Positions 35,582-49,314 of a stretch of 64,000 nucleotides of DNA are shown one piece after another. The notes under the pieces were generated by a model. The model made no database searches and was not told the origin of the DNA. It worked only from the letters and a program-made list of their open reading frames with translations. The stretch comes from Caprimulgus europaeus (lineage: Eukaryota > Chordata > Aves > Caprimulgiformes > Caprimulgidae), in assembly GCA_907165065.1 (NCBI GenBank), contig OU015533.1:24692578-24756577 (forward strand), read 5' to 3'. Every line of letters begins with the position of its first letter. The stretch's first letter is position 1. The position numbers were made by a program, and so were the translations under genes.

Positions 35582-37739
35582 CGGAGTTGCTATAGACAAG
35601 CTAACACACTGTTTATTTGCAGCCTAGGAAGGCTTTGTGACCCAGACTGAAATTTTTCCCATATAACTAGACAAAAATTGTCTTCTGAGGAATGCTGCAG
35701 GGATTAAAACTGAATCAACTCTATGGTACTACAGATAACCGGATTTAGAAATAAATGAAATTTCTTCGGGTATTTTGGGAAAATCATAATAGACGCCATC
35801 ACTGAAAACTTAATGTCTCAAAGCTAGCAGTTTGGTTTCACATAAAATATTTAATAGAAAGTAATGTTTTTGGGAAAAATAAGCTGTTTGCTAGAGACAA
35901 GTAATGCTTTTAGATTCAGGTTCCTTTTCAATATTCACTTTTAACAGCGTGACATTTGCCCCAAAGACAGTACTCTAGTTTGTGTTACTAACCCTGGGAA
36001 CTACATGCCACAAAAATCAGTTGTTTAATGAAAAAGGTTTTATAATATATTCATGATAGTTAATGTGAACAAATATTATGTCCTAATAAAATATATCCTT
36101 ATCATTGCTACACAAGACATTCATCACTGCACTATAAGAGAGTTTCCCAAGAAGTCACTCCAACAACATTAGTAGAAAATAAACATGTACACACATACAT
36201 GAGAAGTTTGGGTTTTTTCAAGGCCTTATCGCTGAATGTGGTTTATAATGGAACTTGCTGCTAAATTAAAGTCCCTCAAGGACTCTTACGTCTCCTTCAA
36301 AATGTTTTTAAAGCATTTTACTCTTCAGTAGATCACTACAACGCCATGTAAATAAAACTGATTAATAAGAATTCAGTGAGGAGAGAGAGACATTTACCAT
36401 AAAACCAGGAATGCTTTGAGCTCTGTAGAGATTCCTTTCTGCCACACACAGCTCGGCTGGAAACATTCCACTGGTCCCACAATGCACATGTTTTCAATTA
36501 CAAACTACAGATTTTATCAGAGTTTAAGTTAATTATTTTATACCTCTGAGATGAAAGCAATTCATGTTTAAAAGCAAATGTACATATCTTCCTATTTTAA
36601 AGCAAAAATATTTGTGCTTCTCACTAATGAGCTGTGAATCTTTTGGAATTATTTTTTATTTTTAACATCATTGTGATAGGGAATTTACTCCTCTCTAGTG
36701 GTTTACCTCTCTTGAGTTATCAACCTTCACAGCATAACGAGATCAAAATTACATCTTGTGGCAGTCTATTATGCTCTTGTTATTTACAGGCTTTTTAGAA
36801 AAAACAGGCCCTGCACTAACATTTGTAGAAATGATCCAATATGCATTTTCAACCCAGTGCTGTTTTCAATGTCCAAACTGTATCAAAGTAAAACAACCCA
36901 AAGGAAATGAAGCAGTTTCTGTCAACATCCCCAATGTGCCATATGAAGTATACATCCAGTGTAAGACTTGAGATTTATATGTTAATAATATCAGCTTGTA
37001 TTTAATAAGTAAATCATACATATTGTTTTATAAAATGAAAAGAATCATCAGTTAGCACAGATAAATCTCTAAAATACGTTACTAAACTTTATGCCAAAAC
37101 CAAAATTATAACAGTGCAGAAAGGTTGTATTTTCAAAATTCAGTATTAGTGCATATAACACCCTGTCCAACAAATCAATATTGTTTGGTCTCTCTTCTCT
37201 GAGAGGAGAATACACACATCATGGCATCACACCGTTTATAACTACTCAAGGGAAAATATGTCTGGCATTGTTTTTAAAAACTGCCCAAACACCAGAAAAG
37301 ATGATGAATAAGAATGAATGAGGATTCCACTTCCATTGTCAAAAGCTTTATTTCTTTAAAGGCATTTGGAAAAGAAAATCTCCATGTCTTTAAAGAAGGA
37401 GATACCAGCAATCTGTACAATGGGAAAAACTCCAGAAACTGGGGTTCTGTTTTCCTCTCTTGTCATGGAATTGCCACACAGCTGCCAGCAACACCACCAT
37501 CTATCAGTTTATCAGTCTTTGAAATAGGAAGGAGAATGTTTGCTGATCTAATTTAGTAAAGCACTGTGAGATTTACATTTCAAAAGTGTTACATATGAGT
37601 GTAAAATAACAGTAAATATCCTAAAGCAAATTAATGACTCATCAGCAATAAGATAATTTGTGGTAAACACTCATTACTTTAGCTAATTTGTTGCATAAAA
37701 GAATAAAACCATAACAAATATTACCTGGCCAAAATAAAA

Positions 37740-38020
37740 CTGAACACAAAGGCTGCCCTGGAAATAATTTCTGCCCTTCTAGTTTCATGCTAATTGTCAT
37801 GTAAATTAGCAGAGCTAAAATTACACCAGCTGGGAAAGTAAAAGGTTTCTTTTGTCTCTTGAGTGACCCTCAGAAAAGTCTTCCCCACCTGATTAACCAA
37901 TATTGTGTTTGTTTTGTGGACAATAAAATGTAAAAAGTTTTCCTTTTCCTGTCAGCAAATGATGAATACATGTGGAACAGATTATTTAATACCACTAGAC
38001 CACCGGGGAAGAAGATTTAG
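37740..38020. promoter_or_regulatory. Candidate conserved noncoding element
   Basis: The stretch has paired homeodomain/POU-like cores in opposite orientation (CATGCTAATTGTCATG and GTAAATTAGC, about 37787-37810), an E-box CAGCTG (37828-37833), a CCAAT box within GATTAACCAATATTG (about 37890-37904) and SOX-like ACAAT motifs, in low-repeat sequence. I infer an enhancer-like element. No open frame is involved. The individual motifs are short, so only cross-species conservation or chromatin data could support this. Confidence 0.22.
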
Positions 38021-38170
38021 GTGAGCAGCAGCAGAGCTGTACCATTTATTTTTATTACCATGCATTAAAAATTACGTTTACAGATAATTGTTTTTCTCCC
38101 TCCAATAAACCAAGATAAAAAAAAAAATCAAGGAGAATATTTAATAATACCAGACCACCAGGGAGGAATT
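37984..38170. repeat. Diverged two-copy direct duplication
   Basis: A block reading ATTTAATACCACTAGACCAC, then CGGGGAAGAA, at 37984-38012 is echoed at 38139-38168 by ATTTAATAATACCAGACCAC, then CAGGGAGGAA. The copies lie 155 bp apart and agree at roughly four of five positions. Weaker likeness upstream (CAATAAA...AAAA in both) suggests the duplicated unit may be longer, about 60-70 bp. Confidence 0.7.
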
Positions 38171-39705
38171 TTAAAAGTTGATTTCTTTATTGACAAATTA
38201 GATTCTCTTTTTGTTCATTTCTTTCTTTTCTTCTAAATTTCTAATTATTTTTAACAGCAATTTGTGGAGAGAAAATTTGAAAATAGAATGACAAAATGAG
38301 TTTTCAGCTGGGGGAGTTTCACACAGATTAAGTTGTCCCTTTATAAGGGTAATTAGCTAATCAAATAGTCCCTCAACACCAGCAGTTTTATAACACCTGT
38401 GTAGCTGCCCACATGTTATATAATGTTTTGCAGATGTAAGTCCTCAAAGGTCTGGTCATACAATCCTGTTTCCCAGTATTCTTTGTCATTCCTGCTCCTA
38501 CTGAAGTCTGATACTACTGCTATCTGTTTCTGTGGGAGTGTTACTGGTTATAAAATTTTTGAATTTACTCCACTTTTCTGCCAGGAAAATTGCACTTTAT
38601 ATAAACCTCTATTTTAAATTCCCAACCCCAGTTTGAAACTCAAGGATTGTGAGAAAGGTCATTCACTTCTGTGATGTTCCTAATGCTAGGAAAGCCCAAA
38701 AATACTGGAAGCATAAGTAGTCAGTTTGCTTATGTGAGAGCTCCAGATGATTTATCTATTAAAGGAATTTGGGGCCAAATTCTCAAGTCAATGCTCGTTA
38801 GCTAAACAAAGTTGATAGGGGCTTCAAAGTCAGTATTGATTTTGCCTAAGTAAAAACAGCAAGCTCCTCAGGATCTGATAAGCCTCAGATTTACCAAAAG
38901 AAAAAATTAAGCCACTGAATGTTTAGTTGTTTGTCTATTACAGTATGAAAGGAACCAGATGTTAGAAGAGGAGTCTATACTATTATGTAGCACTGGTCAG
39001 GTTGACTCTATTTTCTATTTGAAGAAAAACAATTCTGCATGCACAGCAGGGCCATAAAAACATGCAGTGACACGTGAATGTGCAGCGAACTTTTTCAAAT
39101 GTGCACTGACTTTTTGAAATATAAATGTTGGCTACTCAGCAGCTGCCTACAGCTCTTATGGCCACTGCTTGGATCTGTGTTTACTAGTTCACAAAGTGGC
39201 TATAGACATTTTTTTCTTATGTACAACTTCAAAAAGAAATATATATGCCTGGAAGTCCACATTTGCTACATGCATTTTTAGTTCTGTCCTGACTGTTTTA
39301 TCATCAATATACACACCAACCAACATTAGCTTAAATGAGAACTACACGCTCTCCAGGAAGGGCTTACAAAATTTCCTGTGTTGCTCACATGCGACCAGAA
39401 GACTCAAGCTACAAAGTAGGAACAGCCTGTGTGACCTACTGCTGACCTTGGTTGCGCATAATGAGACAAGAGACCTAGTCTGAACTACTTCTTCTTTCAC
39501 AGCTAACTGCTCCTGCCCGTGCTGCCCAGCAGTGTATGGCATAGTGTTTATCACTGCCTGTTCCTCACGGTACCAGTAGAAGTTCCCAGAAGGAGGAGAA
39601 ACCCCTGCTCTAACGAGAACAGTTAATTTCTCAGTTCTTACACCATTCTTTCCCAGACTTGGTTCTGGTCTTAACCTCCACACACAGGAAAGTCTTTGAA
39701 CCTTG

Positions 39706-39736
39706 CCTTCTTCTTCTTTCCCTTTCTTCCCCTTCC
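39706..39736. repeat. 31-nt uninterrupted pyrimidine tract ending at AG
   Basis: A pure C/T run from 39706 to 39736 is followed directly by AG (39737-39738). It is a strong match to a vertebrate 3' splice site on the plus strand and could also form triplex (H-DNA). No open frame or good donor downstream confirms an exon; a noncoding RNA exon is possible. Confidence 0.85.
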
Positions 39737-40542
39737 AGGAGACTCGAAAGGTTGAACAGTAGCTTCTGCTTGGAAGGAAAAAAAAAGTCCCCAGAAAGGC
39801 TGAAAGGGACTAGAAGAACCATATACTTACTTGCCCAACCACAGACTCAACAGGGTGCATACTCTGAAACCTATTGAGTATTTCCAGTCCCTTTTCCCTA
39901 ACTAACTCCTTCAGAGCACTTGTTCCTCTTACAGGACTAAGCTCTGCCCCAAAGCTCACCTTCACTCCATGGAGGTGATCTCCTACAATTTCTCAAATTG
40001 AATGCTATGATTTCTCAGACCCCAGATTTTCCATAGCTCTACTGACTTCATAAGTCTTCATCCCCACCCACAACCTTCTAAAATCTACCCTCTGAAGCTC
40101 TACTGAGCAATGACTGCTTTAATATCCCTAGCAACTGAACTTTCCCTCATATCCTTAGCCTCATCAAATCCCAGCCTTTATTCTGTTCCTCTCCCACAAG
40201 TCTGTGCCACAGTAAAATTGAATTTTGCCTACATTCATGGTATGACTGAGGAGCCAATCCAAAGCTCACTGAAATCACTTGAAACTCTCCCAGAAAGTTA
40301 AGGGGTTTTATTTTTTTTATTATGCCTTTAGCTTTGATTCTAACCTTCCTGTACTGGGGAGAAGTCAGTAAGCTTGTGCTTTTTTTCTGTGCTGTTTTCA
40401 AAACCTAGAAGATGAAAGGGAATGTGTTGGCAAAATATCAAAATCTAAAAAAGATTAATAAATTTTGATAAGATTCATGAAACTTCACATATTTAATTTG
40501 CAGGCACATCAGAATATTAAATCTAAAACTGTATGCTTTTTC

Positions 40543-40559
40543 TTTTTTTTTTTTTTCAG
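40543..40559. repeat. Poly-T run (14 nt) followed by CAG
   Basis: Fourteen T residues run into CAG, which resembles a splice acceptor. The sequence after it (40560-40647) stays open for 29 codons and then stops without a donor. It is most simply a microsatellite. Confidence 0.85.
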
Positions 40560-42419
40560 CTGTAGCTACGAGGACAAGGCAGTAAAAGCACACATGTTCA
40601 CAAGCCATTCAGTATTACTCTATGCATTGGTCAATAAATATGTTTAGTAACTAAGTAATGGAGTTAAGTAACAAACAACGGGAGAGAGAAAATATGTTTC
40701 AAATGAGGTTCAAAATGAGAAGGAAAGTTAATGAAGCAGAGGAATGTGAGTTACATATGCCTGTCAGTCACAGAAAAGACTTAGTTATGAACATGAACAA
40801 GGAGGAAAATATTAATTTCTCTTCCCTCTCTGGATATTATTTGAACACAAGCAGCATTCAAAAATTATTCATGTTCTCTAACAGCAGCAAGAGAGTGATT
40901 TTTAAAGGCAGACCGTAAACGCTCTTGCAAAATCAGTTTCAGCTTCTACAGCCACTGAAAGTTGTTGTCACCTGCAAAAATCAGCCGAATCAAAAGGCTG
41001 GGCTATTCCCAAACAACTACAAATCCTAGGGCACAGAGTCAAGAGGCTTTCTGACTCCTCAGATGTTGTAAGTGTTTAGTTGCAGATTCCTCACAGAGTT
41101 GCAGTGTCCTTTTTCTTACTGTTCACAGCAATTCCAGGAAGCACACAAAAGAAATGCAAATCTTTCCGGCCAAAAAACAAGCTAAAACCAAAAGAGGCAA
41201 ATAGCATACCAGGTCCCCAGAGCAACATCTAGCTGATGAATGAAATAATGATGATGGACAACAAACTCATCCCTACTCTCAAGGTAAATTCTCATTCCCT
41301 AGTTAGAAAATCATCAATATCATTATTGCATTTACCTTACCCAGCAGCCACACTGTCCCTGCTGTTATATTTTATTTTGACTACTTTAGTAACCAGTAGT
41401 TATTCATAAGTGTAGGCACAAACATCAAGGGAGAAAAAGTAAGGTGAGACACGGTAAGTGGGCTTACAGGATAATTTTATTCAACAGTTGTACAAAGTGG
41501 ATAGTGAAAATGTTTACAATGTTGACTCTACTCCCTTTGTCCCTTGTCTTGAAATGCAGTGTCTTTCTTGGCATGGGAATGGTGTTGCTTGGACTTTAAT
41601 TTTGCCTGTAAGAATAAGTTCTGGCATTGGAAAGTATTTGTTTCTGAATTTTTAATACTAATGAACATACATTTATATAACATTCATGATGCCTTGCACT
41701 TAGCACTTACAATTTCTTCAGATTCAAAAGCACTTTAAAAACAAAAATTAAAATTATATGTAAGGGTCACTCACATCATTCTCCTTAGAAAATCTGCTTC
41801 CTGTGACAGACCACAGAAGACTTTTTGAACAAGAGAAAACTAACGTGAGTGAAGTATTGGCCAAAAGGCTGAATTTGGCCATAAGACATGCAGACAAACA
41901 CATCTTTCCTTACAGGGAAGTGTTGTAGGTGGTGAAAGACCTGCACTAAATATTCCCCAAAATAGCAACATATATAAAGTCAGGACACCTCAATGCAGAC
42001 TTGCTCCTGAGCATCATAGTTCAATACTAGGGAATAGCACCAATGACCGACAACTTGCTTCCCACATTTCCTTCAGTATTGTCCCATTTTCCTCCTTTGG
42101 CAATAGTTGTACCATGACAGACTTAATCACAAGCACACCACCTCTTCTCATAATTTTGAACTTAGCTGGATATAGGTAGATGAAATACAAGGCAACCTTT
42201 AATTGCATGAATAAGCAACATCTCTCTGCCAGTTTTGGACTATATTCCAGCTAAAATTAAAAGTACTTCTTTTCCTGTTAAGGCAAAAAATTATAGCTTA
42301 TATTCCAAATGCCAATGTTTTCTTTACCTGCTACTATGTTCCATGCAGTTTGGAAGCATCTATTGCATTGCTTTCTCTGGAAAGATACTAAGTTTCATCT
42401 GTAATTTCTGTAATTAAGT

Positions 42420-42446
42420 ATGCATAAAGGAGCTTGATTTATGCAT
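42420..42446. repeat. Inverted repeat, 9-bp arms
   Basis: ATGCATAAA (42420-42428) pairs with TTTATGCAT (42438-42446) across a 9-nt spacer. A partial third copy (GCATAAAG) follows at about 42450. This level of pairing is expected a few times by chance in a window of this size. Confidence 0.9.
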
Positions 42447-44220
42447 GCTGCATAAAGAACTCTAGCCAGTTCAATGATTTTTTTTCACTGACATACAAAG
42501 GAAACCATATTTGGTAATTTCAGCCTTTTTCCCTTGTTTTGCTGTTTTCACTTTATGATTGTCAGGAACAGCTGTGTACATTGCCAATCACCTTCCTAAA
42601 AACTAACAGGCCTCCAACGGACAAAACTTCTATTCTCCTGCTAAATTTGTTTTTAATTATATTACAAGTAAGAAAAAAAAATGCCCCAGCTGTTAACACT
42701 GACTCAGGAAGGCCAAAAGGAGATGTAGAGCAGACACTGGGAAATATTTTTCAAAAATTCTTGTAGTTCAGCATGCTTTAGTAACAGATATTTCTGGCTT
42801 TGAACGAATTCTGAAATATTCTGAGATGACAGATTACACATTAGACTCTGACTATTATTTTCAGATTTTAATGCCTCAAATTCTGCTTCAAAAACACAGT
42901 GTATTAACTCTGTATTTGCAAGTAAACACTGAGTTATTTGTCATAATAACTTTACAACTTTGTATTTCACCTTGTCTTGCCTTGACTGCTAAAGGTAATA
43001 GGGCCTACTTTATTATGCCCATAAATTGAGTCAATTGACTTATCCTTATATCCTGTTTCCTGAACTTAATGAGAGATTCTGCATCATTAGGAAAACACAT
43101 CATCCTACAGCAGGATCAAAAGAAAAGGAAGCCTGATAATAAGTCATTTGTGTTTCAGAGAATGTTCACAGGCAAACTTTGAGTGTTTTGACTTGAGCTG
43201 GAACAAACAACTAGCTTTGTAAGTAAGTTTGCTGACTTCTGTGCTTACTTCGCAGATGGCCCAGAAAACACAAGAAAAACTGAGAATTTTCTGACCATAA
43301 GTTGCATTCAGCTGAGTATAAACTCCCTGTATTTTCTATGAAAAGATAAAAAAGTTCAGAAGTCCAAACAATCAAAAGAAGAAATCAAAGCAACATATTA
43401 AAGGAGCTGCTTCCAATAAAGTCATAGAGTTTTTTTCAACTTCAATGTATTTTCACTACCAACACAAAATGTCTGTTATGTATTACATTACCACCACAAT
43501 ATTTGAATGTAAAGGTTCCCATTTTATAATTGAAATGGGATGACAAATCTCTTAAATCCCAGCAGATTGAGTTCATTTGGCACCTGGGCACACAAATAGA
43601 GCACTGGTACCACGCCTGGGTAAAAAGGACTCACTGGCACAGCGCAGGTTACAGGAGAATGTAGTCCCTCTGCTTGACTAACCACTGACGTGTCACATGG
43701 CACGTGTCAATGTTTTGCTCATGTCAATACCCACAGAACATTCTGCATTCCCAGAACCGTGACCGGTTTCCTGTGGTTTAAATACAAAGCACTACCATCC
43801 TCACCATCCTGCCCCTGCTCAGAAAACATAAGAACATAAAAACTGGACTACAATTTTGCAACTGATGCTCAGACATTCTCAATGCATAGGAGTGCTTAGG
43901 AAGTTATCCAAAAGAACTTTCAGTTGTTGATTTTCCACTTGTTGCCATAAAGATGTTTTTATTTATACACAGCTAAAATCAAAACTTAAAATGGGAGCAA
44001 GACCCAGAAAGACAGAAGGTTGTGTTTTATAGACAATGTTTTCATCAAAGCTGAAAAGCAAAGAGTGGAAGTATTACAAATAAAGCTATTTTCATGCCCT
44101 TTTTCAGCTAATTTCTGTTTTTTTCAGAATAGGAAATTTAAGAAATTTCTAGTGCAGACATTAAACTAAACCAAACCAAACTGCAGTCTTGTTTCTTCAA
44201 CATGATTTGCATACACATCT

Positions 44221-44256
44221 GTAGTCCCTTGAATTCCTTGGGAGTCCCTTGGGAGT
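44221..44256. repeat. Short irregular repeat of AGTCCCTTG
   Basis: AGTCCCTTG occurs at about 44223 and again at about 44243, with CCTTGGGAG repeated between and after. This is local slippage. Confidence 0.8.
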
Positions 44257-47094
44257 TCACACATTTCCAAGAGGTATTTTTCATTTACTGTTATCTTTAA
44301 AGGATAAGGTGTAATTTCCAGATAAAATCATATACAATTTATATAATACCCTAATTAAAATGATAAATTATCTATAAATGTAAGGTTCTGACAAACCCAC
44401 TGAACTAGAGTGCTTGAAGTTAATAATAAATGCCATTTTTTCAAAGCAGTATGCATTGACTGCAGTACACTGTATGGTACACCATATTTGACAATCCAGT
44501 AATACTTATGCCTGTTAACGATATATTTTCAACCTTAATTCTGTCTTTGCACTTGTGGGTATACACTAACCCATTATTACAACCTATCTTTTCTAGAAAG
44601 GCAATTATTTCTTTTAGAAAATATTATTTCTATTTTTATTTAATTCAGTTATGAAATAAACAATCCCACAGAAGAATAATATTAAAAATGTTATGTATAT
44701 TGTCTTGAATTAATCTAAAATCATGAGTAGGGAGGTTTTCCTGCAGTATGGAGTGTTATTGTCAAATGGAAGTTCCAAGAGAATATTTCTGAGACTCAGT
44801 GATCCATAATATTTTCCCACTGCAAAGCAAATACAAAAGGATTTTATAGGCATGTTATCAATATGTGGTAGCAATAGAGAAAGTAGAGTTAGAGGTGTCA
44901 TGGAGTGGTGCAGGAGATTCCAATCTGCAGACTAATGACTTCTCTTCAGTATGTGTATATTGACAGAGCAGACCACAATAGTCAATCATGTCAAGGTCTA
45001 CTTAGACTCTCTTTAGTGCACAGATTCTTTACATTAAAGCTCATAAAACCTCCTGTAGAGTTGTTACAGTCTCTCAATAAAGACTTTGTTTCAGATCAGC
45101 CACTGTCCTGCAAAGTTACCACGTTCCAGTGGTCCAGACATATTTAGCATCTATTTAGCTGTTCTATAACACCTCTCAGCTGTGACAGTCTCTGTTCTCT
45201 GAGAATTAAGCATTAGAAATACAGACCCTGCAAGTATATTGTTGCTTGTTATTCTTTTAGGCACTACGTAAGAGAGACAGAAGTTACAAGACAGCGTAAG
45301 TGCTCCCTTGGCCACAAATACCTTCAGTAAAAGATTACAGCTGAGAGAGATGTTGTTCCTAGTTAAATAACAATTAGTAGATATATTAATTTTATGCCCA
45401 AATGTTGCATAGTCTTGTGCTTTGACCCATTTAATGGTGCTGTGGTTAAGGTTAATGACAATTTTCCATCATGCAGCACATCCGTCATGCAGATGGCTTC
45501 ATTTCACTATACGGTTTTATAATAGCAAAGAATATGTCCCCTTTTAGGAGCGGCCTCACATCCTGAGTGAATCCATGCAGATCATTTAGATACAAATGGT
45601 GAATTTGGGGTTTTTTGGTGTTTAGTCTAAAATTAAACAAACACAAGTATCAACAAGCAGGTAGGAGTTAATCTTTGTTTGGAGAGGCTGAGCTTCATAT
45701 GTATTGGCTGCATCAACTGCACACTGAAGTTAATACTGAGAAAAATAGTTGTAAAATGCTTCTGCAGTAATTTACACACAACAAAATCTGGAAGTTAGGC
45801 TCAAAAATTTACACACAGCCCTTATGAAACAGTTGTGGAGAAGCACTCTCTGCTGAGCTGCAGAAACAAACTTTTACCTAGAACTACAAAGACCTTTCTG
45901 GGATGTCACACATTGATCTTCTGATTAATTCCACTAACTGCAGGACGGGAACCTCAGCTCCAGCCTCTTACTGCTTTCAGGATCCATTAAGAGGATGAAA
46001 ACCTGGTATTCTCTGGAAAAATGGAGAGCATTGGCTTTCCCTAGAGGTGGTTAGTGTACCTCCTCTGTGCTTATATATTTGTATGTGGATTGAACACAAG
46101 CCAGTTATTTCTGCAATCGTCATACCAGGAACCTTAAAAAAAAATTAATGTGCTCCCTGCTTGGCATGCCAGAATCCTGTGTAAGTTGTGTAAGCCAAAT
46201 TTCACCTGCCTTCATGAAGCCCACTGTTTGTTTATGAGACAGAAGGAAATTGTATGTGCAAGGAAAAAAAGGAGTTACGTCTATGAATTGTGAACATGAG
46301 TGGTGTGCAAAAGGTTCATAAATCAGGCCTTTCTTTATCAGAAATGCCAAACATACTGTATTATCTTCACACTTGTTTCATTTCTTGGAAATACTTTACG
46401 GATGTTCAAGGGGTGTGGAAAGGAAGAACCTCTTTCTCCAAAACACTAACATTGGCAGGCATTCAAACTGCTATGTAAACTTACTGTAACCAATTCTAAA
46501 AGTCTCCTAGCTAATATCACGTAGTATTTTATATAATACCTCCCAAAATGTTCAGAGGAGAAAATTTGATTCAGAAAAACTAAATGACAAGTTTAATTTT
46601 GGTACTGAACTCTGAAATAATGAAGTCTGGGATAATTCCTCCTCAAATAGATCTATGTTATCAAATCCACATACAGCTTTTGTGAAATTCTTTTTCATGC
46701 ACTAACATATTTCTAATTCCTCCCACACTGTCTGACACTTTCTTTGGTTTTATAAATGGCCATGGACAAGGTTGTGCTGGTGAAGATGTAACTTTTTCAG
46801 GCTGCTATGGTCAGGCCTAGAGACAGCTTGAATATTGGAACTGAGCTCCAACCCATGGGGAGCCAAAACACAGAATAACTGGGTAAAGTGTTGGCAGTGT
46901 TACTAGCCAGACCAACCATTATAGTTTAATTAGATAGAGCTTTTTTCAGGGTTTGTAACTTCACTGTTATAGTATGTGATGATTCTTGCCTGATACCATA
47001 AAAATCTGATGATTTATTAATGAATAATAAGACTCATGCATAGTGAATATTGGCATAACGATAAATACTACTAGCTAAATTAGCAAGGACTACT

Positions 47095-47366
47095 CAACTG
47101 AGGGGAACTTCCAGTTCTGTTTGACAAATGCATAAGATTTTTTCTAGAAGCAGGAACTAGGAGCAGAGGGTGGTGGAGCACTGGAACAGGCTCCCCGGAG
47201 AGGTGGTCATGGCACCAAGCCTGACAATATTCAAGAAGCATTTCGACATCATTTGCCCTCAGACACATGGTCTGAATCTTGGGATTGTACTGTGCAGGGA
47301 TAGGAGTTGGACTTGATGATCCTCGTGGGTCCCTTCCAACTCACAACATTCTATGATGCTATGGAA
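47095..47366 (+). mobile_element. CR1 LINE copy D, short 3' fragment
   Basis: This is a plus-strand CR1 fragment of about 270 bp comprising the last part of ORF2 and the 3' UTR. The clear part begins at GAGCAGAGGGTGGTGGAGCA (47161), which corresponds to the segment coding for the EQWNGLPREVV-like motif in copy C. It continues through AGACACATGGTCTGAATCTT and ends with TTGATGATCCTCGTGGGTCC, CCTTCCAACTCACAACATTC and the octamer-tail remnant TATGATGCTATGGAA near 47366. The upstream 60 bp (from about 47095) match less well and appear to contain an insertion. Its 3' end is the reverse complement of that of copy C, showing a shared subfamily. No open coding segment of note remains. Confidence 0.93.
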
Positions 47367-48357
47367 TAGCATCCTCTTCTCTCTTTCTATATTGTATATA
47401 AAGGTTGCTATAAATGTCACAGTTCACAGAGATGCTGAGAAAATCTACTACCTGTAGTAGTCCTTTCAGAAAAAGTAGTCCTTATTCATATACAGATTCA
47501 GAACTTACAGCAAAGCCAATCTAATTGTTTTGTTTTTATAAATTATTTTTAGCCATTTGCACAGCTTTGTTTTCACCTTTTTCCAACCTAAATGATGCTA
47601 AAGAACAGGATGAGAGTTTCTAGCCACACAGGACAAAGCTTTCACATTAATTACAATGTACACAAATGTCACTTTGACTTGACTTAGGTTTTTTTCTTAG
47701 CCAAAGAGACACATTTAAATCTCTGTAATATATTCTGGATACCTTCCTTTGGCCTGACTGCCTACAGGAAATAGCTTTTAAATACCAAGAATGCACTATA
47801 GTTGTCCAAGCTTCAAACACGGATATGAGATTTGTAACAGGTTTTTTTCATCTTCTAACATGTGCCAAAGAGGAACACATTGAATAGCTTGAAGTATTGC
47901 AAAAGGAGAGAGAATGTGAGTCAGGGTTTGCATTAGGTCCTGAAGCTATGGGTGAATATTGGCTTTGAGGAATGGTCACTTATGAAGACTTATATCCTGT
48001 TTAAGTAAATAATTCAAAACAACTGTACAAAGGACTTCCGTCTCATCACCTAAACTGCATCCTCTTAGCTACACAGAGGTGTACCTTTCTGTGTGAATTT
48101 TCTCTGCTCCATTCAGTACACCTCCTTCTTATGGGAAGACTTCATGTTTCTATAGCGGCAGTGTCAACAAAACAACTTTCCACTCCCTGGGAAATGGACA
48201 GAAGGGGAGCTGGCTCAAAAGGTCACTAGAAGTCCATTCCCAATGCTCTGTTACTATTTCACCTCTCATTAGAGGATGGAATCGATACTCTGAAATACTG
48301 AAGTATTGACAGATTAGTTGCAGGTGTTTTACCACTTCAGTGCATAGAATAAAGTCT

Positions 48358-48372
48358 CATCATCATCATCAT
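48358..48372. repeat. (CAT)5 microsatellite
   Basis: Five perfect CAT units. Short and of no evident consequence. Confidence 0.95.
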
Positions 48373-49314
48373 TACCATGGACACTGCAGTAGTATTAAGT
48401 ATGGCCAGCACATCTTTTGCCTCCCCTGACTGGAACTACAAAAGAATGTTACCGCTTTTTTCAAACTGCTCAGAGTATTTGAGGAAAGCAAGTTTCCTGC
48501 TTGTAAAGATCCTTATCAATTGTGTGAGGTTACCTTTTCTCATAAAATTTTTCATATGTTTCCAATTTCTGTGGTTTACTGAAACTTCAGATTGTCAAAA
48601 GAATAAAGCACTATTTGAAGCAGAAGAGGTGTTCAGAATGCCAAGCTATGGCCATAATAAAATGCCACCTATTACTCCATGCAGCAAGGACAACAACTAG
48701 GAGATTATCAGGAGTATTAATTTCAGACAGTAGGGTGTTGAAACCAGGAAAATGGAGAAGAAATAATAGTTTTGCCTCTCCCTCCTCAGGACAGACATAG
48801 TGAGATAATATTTTTTATAAATGTTGCTAGATGATATTCTTAGTTGTAAGATATTTTAAGTCCAATTCCATTATCTTACATATGATTTTGTAGTATTGCA
48901 CACTGCTTTTACTTTTAGCACATATATTGATAACATTTATAAATAATAAAGTATTTTTTTCGAAGGAAACATTTGTTTAATTGGCATATAGCATGTTAAC
49001 CCTGAAAAGTTAGTCACCTTCTGTGTTTCATGTGAGTCTTGTTAAAAACTCTTAGGAGAAAGACATTTTAATAAAAGGACAAAACACATCAGTTAGCAAA
49101 AAAGGAGAGACGCACTATCTTTTTTCTTCTTAGTTTTTTAAATTTACAGTGTTCCTTTAAAAAGCTTTCTGCTCACTGAAGAACACAGGGAGCCAAAGTC
49201 TTACCATTTTTCTGTGAAAATTGTGCAAGTATTTATTTAAAGAACTATCATATTTAATCATTATATAAGTTAAAAAAAGACACCTGTTTCATGGTAGGAA
49301 TTTTTTTTTTAAAT

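Larger units (their letters stand above)
32621..47094. other. Long unique AT-rich noncoding stretch
   Basis: No gene is supported in about 14 kb. Notable contents are a probable L3-like scrap at 34415-34525, a CAG-rich microsatellite at 35553-35581, a homeodomain-site-rich patch with an internal duplication at 37740-38170, a pyrimidine tract at 39706-39736 in a GC-richer zone (39.4-40.3 kb), a T14 run before a CAG at 40543-40559 and a 9-bp-arm hairpin at 42420-42446. Open frames of 60-113 codons in this interval lack any domain or splice evidence. Confidence 0.6.

Noticed and set aside
36756..36971. 71-codon cysteine-containing frame (CCFQCPNCIKVK)
   Set aside because: The CxxC spacing hints at a zinc-binding knuckle, but the frame is short, has no partner cysteines and no splice support.
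39342..39683. 113-codon minus-strand open frame
   Set aside because: No recognisable domain. It lies in the GC-richer zone where stops are rarer, so length alone is not evidence.
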